Positions 5,374 to 10,777 of a stretch of 11,581 nt of DNA are shown here, in pieces. The notes beneath the pieces were generated by a model. The model worked only from the letters and a program-made list of their open reading frames with translations. It searched no databases and was not told the origin of the DNA. The position numbers were made by a program, and so were the translations under genes. Every line of letters starts with the position of its first letter. Position 1 is the stretch's first letter. Source of the DNA: Desulfosporosinus sp. (lineage in GTDB: Bacteria > Bacillota > Desulfitobacteriia > Desulfitobacteriales > Desulfitobacteriaceae); contig JADQBO010000224.1 in the NCBI GenBank assembly GCA_016278585.1, positions 1 to 11,581 on the forward strand, given 5' to 3'.

Positions 5374-6161
5374 TTTCGCAATCCCTCCACTAGCGCTAGT
5401 TTGAGCGAAACCGCTCTGATTTTAGTCTCAATCTCTGCACTCTTTGATTTTTTCATTTGCTGTATCTGCCTCAATAACCTACCACTGTATTCATTAAATT
5501 GCTCTGTCAAGAGATTAGTGGGTTCTTCTAAAATAAGAGGCCCGAAATGCCAAACCAATCCATGTATTAAGCTATTAAACTCCGTTTCCAGCATATGCTC
5601 TTGCTTTGCAAGTGGGTATAAACGTTGAAACCAAACCCGTTCTATCTCTAGAAGTTCGGCTATATTCCATCCTACTACCTTAGAAAAAGCCATCACCACA
5701 TAAATACGATCCTCTTCTTCCACCAACTGTTCTGCCTTGAGTCGCCATCCTTCCTCTAGTAACCTTAGCCGGAGAGCTCCTTCCGCACCCTGGGGTTGAA
5801 CGATAAGATCATTAACTCCCTCTAAAATGTCCGGCCGCGCTGAAAAAATCTCTAACATGGTTCTTCCACCCATTCCCGCAAGGGTCAAGGTATTAACTTC
5901 CCCAACCTTAAGCGGCATTAACCCATCGCCAAACCTAACATTAATAGCGGCTTCTAAATTTCGTCCTTTAACCGCATTCAAAGCAGACAGATACGGTCCT
6001 TCATGGACATCAATAGCAACTGCTTTGGCTATTTGCTGACCCTCATAAAGGGATATGGGCAAATAAGCATGATCAGTCCCTATATCTCCAAGTTTAGAAC
6101 CCTCTGGGACAAACGATGCGACGGTTTGCAGCCGCGGACCTAAAATAACTGATACTGTCAT
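5364..6161 (-). CDS. trmK: tRNA (adenine22-N1)-methyltransferase TrmK
   Basis: This 265-residue protein matches the TrmK/YqfN (COG2384) family, which methylates N1 of A22 in the D-arm of tRNAs using S-adenosylmethionine. The Rossmann-type N-terminal domain has motif I GDIGTDHAYLPI at 25-36, an acidic end of strand 2 (AIDVHEGP, 49-56), RFGDGL at 76-81, and the signature LAGMGG (94-99). QPQGAEGALR follows at 122-131. The C-terminal part (about 175-265) is a charged coiled-coil-like domain typical of the family. The start at 6161 has GAGGTG upstream. The stop overlaps the Nif3-like start, forming a two-gene operon. A 16-base palindrome (TAGTTTAACTAAACTA, 6200-6215) lies about 40 bases upstream. 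No clear sigma-A promoter is visible. Confidence 0.93.
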   Translation of the reverse strand: MTVSVILGPRLQTVASFVPEGSKLGDIGTDHAYLPISLYEGQQIAKAVAIDVHEGPYLSALNAVKGRNLEAAINVRFGDGLMPLKVGEVNTLTLAGMGGRTMLEIFSARPDILEGVNDLIVQPQGAEGALRLRLLEEGWRLKAEQLVEEEDRIYVVMAFSKVVGWNIAELLEIERVWFQRLYPLAKQEHMLETEFNSLIHGLVWHFGPLILEEPTNLLTEQFNEYSGRLLRQIQQMKKSKSAEIETKIRAVSLKLALVEGLRKWQ

Positions 6162-6258
6162 ATTTTCACCTCACAAGGATACTTGTTCTCTTAAAGCCGT
6201 AGTTTAACTAAACTATAATTTTATAACTATTATGCCCAAAACAAACTAATGAAGACAA

Positions 6259-6295
6259 GTTGTCAGGGGGACGGGGTTATTGACAACCCTGACAA
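6259..6295. repeat. GGGGGACGGG palindromic (REP-like) element, copy 1, shortened
   Basis: TTGTCAGGG (6260-6268) and CCCTGACAA (6287-6295) are perfect 9-base inverted arms. The inner sequence (GGACGGGGTTATTGACAAC) is the same as one half of the longer palindrome at 10621-10665 in reverse orientation; this copy lacks about six bases (GTCCCC) of the second arm. It sits between garR and trmK, right after the garR terminator. Confidence 0.75.
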
Positions 6296-6321
6296 AAGAT
6301 GGATAGATTGATCTACCCACC
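6294..6321 (-). terminator. Probable terminator of the glyoxylate operon
   Basis: On the minus strand GGTGGGTAGA pairs with TCTATCCATC (6321-6298; two G-U pairs) around a TCAA loop and runs into TTTT (6297-6294). It lies about 55 bases after the garR stop and touches the palindromic element. Confidence 0.6.
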
Positions 6322-6376
6322 TTTTCCCATATTATAAACTACTCCCTTGAATAAGGAAACATTGATTGAGCGAAAG

Positions 6377-7270
6377 TTAACAATCTCCAGCTAACTTACT
6401 CTGTGCCAACTTTTCATAATACTGAATTAAAGCTCCATGATCCTCTTGTTCTAGCCCTTGTGCCTTAAGCACTTGCATCATTTCCATGACAGATGCGGTC
6501 AAGGGCAAGGGTGCTCCTATTTCATGGCCTGTTTCTAGGACATTGTTCAAATCCTTAATATGCAACCCGATTCGGAATCCGGGATCAAATTTCCTCTCAA
6601 TCATCAAAGGGGCTTTAGCATCCATAACAGTACTACCTGCTAAGCCGCCACGAATAGCTTTATACACCGTTTCCGGGTTAACCCCTGCTTTGCTTGCTAA
6701 CATTAAGGCTTCAGAAACTGCTGATATATTAATTGCTACAATAATTTGATTGGCCAATTTAGTGATGTTTCCTGCGCCCACATCCCCGCAGAGCAACACA
6801 CTCGAACCCATTGCTTGAAAGATAGGATAGCATTCTTCAAAATCCGCTTGATTTCCTCCCACCATAATCGAAAGACTTCCCTCAATCGCTTTAGGTTGCC
6901 CCCCACTCACGGGAGCGTCTAGAAAACGAACTAATTTATCAGTAAGGCTTTTCGCTATCTCGCGACTAACGATGGGAGCAATAGAACTCATATCAATCAC
7001 AATGGCCCCTGGCCGAACCCCTTCAATTACACCGTTAGCTCCGAGGATCACCTCTTGAACTTGAGGAGAATTGGGAAGCATGGTAATGATAATATCGCAT
7101 CGTTCCGCAACATTCTTAGGAGAAGCTCCTGCCTCTGCGCCCGCATCAACAAGCTCTTCAATGGACTTGGGACTCCGATTATAGACTACAACCTCATACC
7201 CTGCTTTTAATAAATTTCGGCTCATAGGCTTCCCCATGATCCCTAAACCTATAAATCCAATTTTACCCAT
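6377..7270 (-). CDS. garR: Tartronate semialdehyde reductase (2-hydroxy-3-oxopropionate reductase)
   Basis: This 297-residue cytoplasmic enzyme belongs to the beta-hydroxyacid dehydrogenases and reduces tartronate semialdehyde to D-glycerate with NAD(P)H. Visible parts: nucleotide-binding GLGIMG at 8-13 with NRS at 31-33; substrate loop DAPVSGG at 118-124 followed by QPKAIEGSLSIMVGG; catalytic Lys171 in GNITKLANQ with Asn174; and HIKDL at 237-241 (Lys239). RGGLAGSTVMDAKAP (207-221) and GFRIGLHIKDL are much closer to GarR/GlxR than to 3-hydroxyisobutyrate dehydrogenase. The length is normal. ATG 7270 follows GAGAGGAGAG. It lies downstream of the decayed hyi fragment and the carboligase, the same order as gcl-hyi-glxR in E. 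coli, so it consumes the carboligase product. Confidence 0.92.
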   Translation of the reverse strand: MGKIGFIGLGIMGKPMSRNLLKAGYEVVVYNRSPKSIEELVDAGAEAGASPKNVAERCDIIITMLPNSPQVQEVILGANGVIEGVRPGAIVIDMSSIAPIVSREIAKSLTDKLVRFLDAPVSGGQPKAIEGSLSIMVGGNQADFEECYPIFQAMGSSVLLCGDVGAGNITKLANQIIVAINISAVSEALMLASKAGVNPETVYKAIRGGLAGSTVMDAKAPLMIERKFDPGFRIGLHIKDLNNVLETGHEIGAPLPLTASVMEMMQVLKAQGLEQEDHGALIQYYEKLAQSKLAGDC

Positions 7271-7308
7271 ATCAACTCTCCTCTCAAATTTCTATAAACT
7301 GTAGTTGT

Positions 7309-7529
7309 TTACCACTCTAGAGAAATTTCAGTTTCGGGTTCTGGAACATATTCTAACGCAATTTCTTTCGAGTATCCAGCCTTATTTAACTCTGCAAACA
7401 AAGTCTGAAATCAATCGTTCCAGTGCCCGGCTGATACCTTCCTGGTTAATCCGCGATCTGAATATGCCCAATCTGAGCGATTGAATCCTTAATTATCTTT
7501 ACAAGAACCGCTATTATCACTTCGCTAAT
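7309..7529 (-). pseudogene. hyi: Decayed hydroxypyruvate isomerase (hyi) C-terminal fragment
   Basis: Between the carboligase and the reductase the minus strand reads as the end of a hydroxypyruvate isomerase. It begins with ISE.. (about 7529), then IKDSIAQIGHIQIAD, a TAA stop at 7446-7448 where the family has the Val of ADVPGR, then PGRYQPGTGTIDF, a one-base deletion near 7411, and in the next frame FAELNKAGYSKEIALEYVPE to a stop at 7309. The GHIQIAD..PGR and PGTG blocks are hallmark sites of the family. About 73 codons remain of a protein normally near 260; the N-terminal two thirds are gone, and the fragment starts directly after the carboligase stop. Position and motifs both match the gcl-hyi-glxR order. 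Confidence 0.88.
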
Positions 7530-7555
7530 TTTAATGGAACAGTTCACTTTCAAAA

Positions 7556-9340
7556 TCAGGATACTTCTTTAACCCCACTTATGGTTCCATCCATTGAGAC
7601 CGAGCATTGGGCATCCAAATCGACCAAGATCTCAATCAAGTAAGGACGATAAGCACTAAAGGCGCGTGTTAAGGCATCCGTAATCTGTTCAGATTTTTCA
7701 ACCAACTCCGCCTCTACGCCCATTCCTTTGGCTGCAGCTACAAAGTCTAAACCCCTTAGATGCCCTTGAATTTGATTGGCGTAGTCCAATTCTGTTGAAA
7801 TCCATCGTCGGTTAAAGATTGAGTTTTGCTGCTGTCGGATCAGACCAAATAGTGAATTATTTAAGACAACGACTACGACCGGAATATTATGTTTTGCAGC
7901 TGTGGCAAGCTCCTGTAGAGACATACTTAAACTTGCGTCTCCTAATAGATTTAGGACCTGGCGTTGTGGATAAGCGAGCTGAGCGCCCATTGCTGCACCT
8001 AACCCCCACCCCATAGTACCGGCGCGACCCGTGATTAAAAATGTTCGTGGTTCATGTACCTCATATAATTGGGTGGCCCAAATTTGGCTTAGTCTGCAGT
8101 CCAAAGCCACAATAGCATCAGATCGAAGTCCTTTTCTAACCTCTACTATTACCTGTTGTGGTTTCAGGGGGCTAGACTCAAACTCCCTTTGACAAGCGAC
8201 TCTTGTTCTTTCGATTTGAAGAGATTCGATTCTCTCTAAAGTCTCTATTTTTGGTTGGTAATCACGGCTACGGATAAAAGTACTTAACTGTTTAATAAAA
8301 CTCTTAACATCTGCAGCTATTGCCAATTCTGTCGGGATATGGCGGGAGAGTTCCTTGTCATCAATATTTATATGAATCACTTTACAGTCTTTATTAAAGA
8401 CACTCATTTCACCTGTACTCCTGCTATCAAACCGGCCACCTAGATTCACGATAAGATCTGATCCCAGAATGGTTTTAGTCCCAAGGGGAGTTTGGCACAT
8501 CGTCCCTACCATACCTGCATATAGCTGGTGATAATTAGGAAAACCATCCTTCCCCATAAGTGTGGAAACCACCGGAATCTGAAGTAGCTGTGCTAAATCT
8601 ATAAATTCTTCGGTTGAACTTCCTAAAGTAGCTCCTCCCCCAACCATAAAAACGGGCTTTTTGGCTTCCTTAATCATCGCGAATACTTGTTCCAGCTGGC
8701 TATCTGTAGCTGGAACTAAGTCATTATCTTCTTGCTGTTCTTCTCTTATAGAGTCTTCTAGGTTGACCTTCAGAACTCCTTTTTGTACATTGACAGGAAT
8801 ATCTATTAAAACAGGGCCCTTCCTTCCTTTAGTCGCCAACTTCCAGGCTTCACTCATCACTTTCGGTAAATCAGTCGACTTTGTGACAAGATAGGCAGCT
8901 TTAGTTACTGGCCGGGCCATTTCTACAATCGGAGCCTCTTGAAAAGCGTCACTTCCTATTAGGTTTGTAGGAACTTGACCCGTAATCGCTATTAATGGAA
9001 TCGAATCTCCGTAAGCACTATAAAGACCTGTCAGGAAATTAGTAGCTCCAGGGCCAGAAGTTGCCGCACAAATCCCGACCTTCCCGGTTGACCTAGCATA
9101 GCCATCTGCCATAAAAATTGCAGTTTGCTCATGACGAACATTAATTGAGCGCATGTTTTTCTGCTCCAATACAGCATCATAGACGGGAAGAATAGCCGCT
9201 CCAGGAATGCCATAAATCTGGGTCACTCCCTTTTGCTCCAAAAACTTAACAATAAATTGGGCCCCTGTCATTTCAACTTCTTTTTCAAGCTCGTCTGCAA
9301 AAAAATGTTTTACTTGTTCTTCAATTCCCCAAAGCGCCAT
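7556..9340 (-). CDS. gcl: Glyoxylate carboligase-like / acetolactate synthase-type ThDP enzyme
   Basis: This 594-residue cytoplasmic enzyme is in the acetohydroxyacid synthase/carboligase family, which uses thiamine diphosphate, Mg2+ and FAD. Parts: a 23-residue leader, then the PYR domain from MTGAQF, with HEQ at 70-72, SGPGATN at 95-101 and ITGQVP at 119-124; a middle FAD domain with NLGGRFDSRSTG; and the PP domain with GDA at 467-469 and NN at 494-495, the ThDP/Mg site. The neighbouring garR and hyi remnant argue for condensation of two glyoxylates to tartronate semialdehyde and CO2. FGLIRQQQ and the RGLDFV insertion also resemble Gcl. However, Glu71 is kept, as in acetolactate synthases; E. 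coli Gcl has Val there. No regulatory subunit gene is adjacent. ATG 9340 has AAGGGGGA nine bases upstream; an in-frame TTG at 9373 has none. Confidence 0.8.
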   Translation of the reverse strand: MALWGIEEQVKHFFADELEKEVEMTGAQFIVKFLEQKGVTQIYGIPGAAILPVYDAVLEQKNMRSINVRHEQTAIFMADGYARSTGKVGICAATSGPGATNFLTGLYSAYGDSIPLIAITGQVPTNLIGSDAFQEAPIVEMARPVTKAAYLVTKSTDLPKVMSEAWKLATKGRKGPVLIDIPVNVQKGVLKVNLEDSIREEQQEDNDLVPATDSQLEQVFAMIKEAKKPVFMVGGGATLGSSTEEFIDLAQLLQIPVVSTLMGKDGFPNYHQLYAGMVGTMCQTPLGTKTILGSDLIVNLGGRFDSRSTGEMSVFNKDCKVIHINIDDKELSRHIPTELAIAADVKSFIKQLSTFIRSRDYQPKIETLERIESLQIERTRVACQREFESSPLKPQQVIVEVRKGLRSDAIVALDCRLSQIWATQLYEVHEPRTFLITGRAGTMGWGLGAAMGAQLAYPQRQVLNLLGDASLSMSLQELATAAKHNIPVVVVVLNNSLFGLIRQQQNSIFNRRWISTELDYANQIQGHLRGLDFVAAAKGMGVEAELVEKSEQITDALTRAFSAYRPYLIEILVDLDAQCSVSMDGTISGVKEVS

Positions 9341-9384
9341 ATTCGTCTTCCCCCTTTTAATTTTAGAGTTCAATTCAATTAACT

Positions 9385-9416
9385 AGCATAATTTAGAGTT
9401 AGCATAATTTAGAGTT
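9385..9416. repeat. Perfect 16-base tandem duplication upstream of gcl
   Basis: AGCATAATTTAGAGTT occurs twice in direct succession (9385-9400, 9401-9416), with the start of a third copy (AGCATTATT) following and TTTAGAGTT again at 9362-9370. It lies in the 5' leader, 20-80 bases before the gcl ribosome site. Confidence 0.85.
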
Positions 9417-9453
9417 AGCATTATTGGTATTTAAAGAAGACCAAGAATTATTA

Positions 9454-9470
9454 GTTTTACATAGTAAAAC
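9454..9470. promoter_or_regulatory. 17-base palindrome, possible operator upstream of gcl
   Basis: GTTTTAC-ATA-GTAAAAC is a perfect 7-base inverted repeat with a 3-base centre, about 115 bases upstream of the gcl start. The size and symmetry fit a dimeric repressor site. No convincing -35/-10 pair surrounds it, so this is a suggestion only. Confidence 0.4.
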
Positions 9471-9495
9471 TACGTTTCACAGTATTGACCCAGAT

Positions 9496-9552
9496 GTAGG
9501 CCTTCCGAATCTATGTATGAAGTGCTTTCAACATTAGATTCGGAAGACCTAC
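9496..9552. repeat. Long inverted repeat in the gcl upstream region
   Basis: GTAGGCCTTCCGAATCTA (9496-9513) and TAGATTCGGAAGACCTAC (9535-9552) are 18-base arms with one mismatch (a G-U in RNA) around a 21-base loop. Neither flank has a T tract, so it is not a standard terminator. It could be a small mobile-element remnant or an RNA structure in the leader. Confidence 0.7.
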
Positions 9553-9740
9553 TACCCTACTCCGCAGTAGCGATACTTATTCCTTTGGATGTAAAGCCCC
9601 AATTTTGATAACTTAGGAGAAACAGTTTTATTGTATTAGTAAAATGTTTCACATACTAAATAAACTTTATACCTTGATTAATAGTAGTATACTACCATAT
9701 TTAAACTCGTTTATGCAATAGGTTTATTAAATTTTCTAAA
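9553..9740. other. AT-rich spacer with a 12-base palindrome, no gene
   Basis: No coding frame with a ribosome site is visible. At 9684-9695 lies GTAGTATACTAC, a perfect palindrome of the GT-N-AC kind used by GntR/FadR-type repressors. On the minus strand it overlaps a possible promoter (TTGCAT, 18 bases, TAGTAT). If that promoter serves gcl, the leader would be over 300 bases and include the hairpin and tandem repeats. All of this is inference. Confidence 0.35.
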
Positions 9741-10034
9741 TTAATCGACATAAAATTGTATCTTAACATTATTCTTGGCTTCAATCAGCAAACAAACATC
9801 CTCTTCAATTGGGTCATAATTAACCACAAGAACATCGTCTAGGTTAATCCAAAACACTCCATTTTCAGTATTCCAAACAGAAACCTTTTCATCCGCTACG
9901 TCAATATCAGCCACAACACCAAATTCCATAGTACATTCTACTACAGCGATAATTTCAATACACCTTAAATTTTTATTCAGAAACTTCTCCCTAAGAAATT
10001 TTACAAATTCAATTTTTGAAGATAAGGTTATCAT
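9741..10034 (-). CDS. Small protein of unknown function after the tRNA cluster
   Basis: I do not recognise this 97-residue protein. I start it at ATG 10034 because GGGGGA lies six bases upstream; an in-frame TTG at 10085 would begin inside the tRNA terminator stem. It opens with an amphipathic basic helix (about 5-22, KIEFVKFLREKFLNKN) and then shows alternating hydrophobic strands typical of a small beta-barrel: EIIAVVEC, FGVVADIDV, KVSVWN, VFWINLDDVLVVNY, VCLLIEA, KIQFYVD. There is no signal peptide or membrane segment; three cysteines (25, 34, 81) are scattered. Composition is AT-rich and acidic. A possible promoter (TTGGGT, 17 bases, TAAAAT, 10085-10057) overlaps the tRNA terminator. No terminator follows. 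It may belong to the native housekeeping region or be an isolated accessory gene. Confidence 0.75.
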   Translation of the reverse strand: MITLSSKIEFVKFLREKFLNKNLRCIEIIAVVECTMEFGVVADIDVADEKVSVWNTENGVFWINLDDVLVVNYDPIEEDVCLLIEAKNNVKIQFYVD

Positions 10035-10070
10035 GTTATGTCCCCCAATATTTACAATTTTACGTGAATG

Positions 10071-10104
10071 TATTAAAGAACCCAATGACCTTAGTCAATG
10101 GGTT
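10071..10104 (-). terminator. Terminator of the tRNA cluster
   Basis: On the minus strand AACCCATTGAC (10104-10094) pairs with GTCATTGGGTT (10089-10079), one mismatch, around the loop TAAG, followed by CTTTAATA. It is the first strong hairpin after tRNA-Val. The second arm also contains the possible -35 box of the next gene. Confidence 0.75.
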
Positions 10105-10140
10105 AGGCTTTCACTTATATATTTTAGTATCTATCTCTAT

Positions 10141-10215
10141 TGGTGGGCGATACTGGTCTCGAACCAGTGACCTCATCCGTGTGAAGGATGCGCTCTACCG
10201 CTGAGCTAATCGCCC
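10141..10215 (-). tRNA. tRNA-Val(CAC)
   Basis: The 75-base cloverleaf includes an encoded CCA. The acceptor arms GGGCGAT/ATCGCCC pair fully, the D-stem is GCTC/GAGC, the anticodon loop TTCACAC gives CAC, and the T-arm is ACTGG-TTCGAGA-CCAGT. It decodes GUG. It is the last tRNA of the cluster, followed by a terminator. Confidence 0.96.
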
Positions 10216-10304
10216 TAATAAAAACGCGCAACGTTTATGTCCTGTTATTATGCCGACGGTAAATTATGTACATTGTCTTGAGGAAAAATAAGAATACCCA
10301 CCAT

Positions 10305-10341
10305 ATTCAAACTTCGAATCTTTTACCTCGAATTTCGAATT
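10305..10341. repeat. 7-base periodic TTCGAA array between two tRNAs
   Basis: Consecutive 7-base units run right up to the CCA end of the next tRNA: ATTCAAA, CTTCGAA, TCTTTTA, CCTCGAA, TTTCGAA. Four of five share a TTC/TCG core. The period and core resemble the CGTGGTT array at 1561-1595. The remainder of this tRNA spacer (10216-10304) shows nothing I can name. Confidence 0.55.
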
Positions 10342-10416
10342 TGGTGGGCCCACTAGGATTCGAACCTAGGACCAACCCGTTATGAGCGGGGGGCTCTACC
10401 GCTGAGCTATGGGCCC
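10342..10416 (-). tRNA. tRNA with CAT anticodon, probably tRNA-Ile2 (lysidine type)
   Basis: The 75-base cloverleaf includes CCA. The acceptor arms GGGCCCA/TGGGCCC pair fully, the anticodon stem is CCCCG/CGGGT, and the loop CTCATAA gives CAT. It is not initiator-like, because the first pair is a normal G-C. The C4-G69 and C5-G68 pairs match features used by TilS to choose Ile2 tRNAs for lysidine modification, so Ile2 (reading AUA) is more likely than elongator Met, though Met cannot be excluded from sequence alone. Confidence 0.9.
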
Positions 10417-10431
10417 TTGCTAAGATAAGAT

Positions 10432-10506
10432 TGGCTCCCCGAGTAGGACTCGAACCTACAACCTACCGGTTAACAGCCGGTTGCTCCACCATTGAGCTAT
10501 CGAGGA
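10432..10506 (-). tRNA. tRNA-Asn(GTT)
   Basis: The 75-base cloverleaf has CCA encoded. The acceptor arms TCCTCGA/TCGGGGA pair with G-U allowed, the anticodon stem is ACCGG/CCGGT, the loop CTGTTAA gives GTT, and the T-arm is GTAGG-TTCGAGT-CCTAC. It is the first tRNA after the promoter, with a 17-20 base leader. Confidence 0.96.
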
Positions 10507-10523
10507 ATGCTCTTGCACGGGTT

Positions 10524-10552
10524 ATTATACGTAATTCGTGATCGATAGTCAA
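10524..10552 (-). promoter_or_regulatory. Sigma-A promoter of the tRNA cluster
   Basis: TTGACT (10552-10547), a 17-base spacer and a perfect TATAAT (10529-10524) lie 17 bases before tRNA-Asn. This is the strongest consensus promoter in the window and fits a stable-RNA operon. Confidence 0.9.
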
Positions 10553-10620
10553 GCTTTTCATGAAATTTTCTTAGTACCAAATTAATCCAGGTACTGGGTT
10601 GACCGGATTATCGGGGGGAG

Positions 10621-10665
10621 GTTGTCAGGGGGACGGGTTGTCAATAACCCCGTCCCCCTGACAAC
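10621..10665. repeat. GGGGGACGGG palindromic (REP-like) element, copy 2, complete
   Basis: GTTGTCAGGGGGACGGG (10621-10637) and CCCGTCCCCCTGACAAC (10649-10665) are perfect 17-base inverted arms around an 11-base loop (TTGTCAATAAC). Short GTCGACCC-type repeats follow to about 10683. The half-site recurs at 6259-6295. It lies between the rpoD terminator and the tRNA promoter and encodes nothing. Confidence 0.85.
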
Positions 10666-10703
10666 CCGTCGACCCGTCGACTCGCCAACCCCTGTTACGT
10701 CTC

Positions 10704-10739
10704 AATAAAGAACCCCCACTTCTATATTTAAGCAGGGGT
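10704..10739 (-). terminator. Terminator of rpoD
   Basis: On the minus strand ACCCCTGCTT (10739-10730) pairs with AAGTGGGGGT (10721-10712), eight Watson-Crick and two G-U pairs, followed by TCTTTATT. It lies about 40 bases after the rpoD stop. Confidence 0.75.
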
Positions 10740-10777
10740 CTGAAGTCTAATACCCAATTTTAGCATATAAGCAAAAC

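Noticed and set aside
9341..9373. TTG start at 9373 for the carboligase
   Set aside because: No ribosome site precedes it, whereas ATG 9340 has AAGGGGGA at good spacing.
9341..9740. T-box or known riboswitch in the carboligase leader
   Set aside because: I could not find a T-box core sequence or a thiamine, FMN or glycine aptamer signature; the hairpins seen do not match those classes.
10035..10085. TTG start at 10085 for the small protein
   Set aside because: It would begin within the tRNA terminator stem and lacks a ribosome site; ATG 10034 has GGGGGA.
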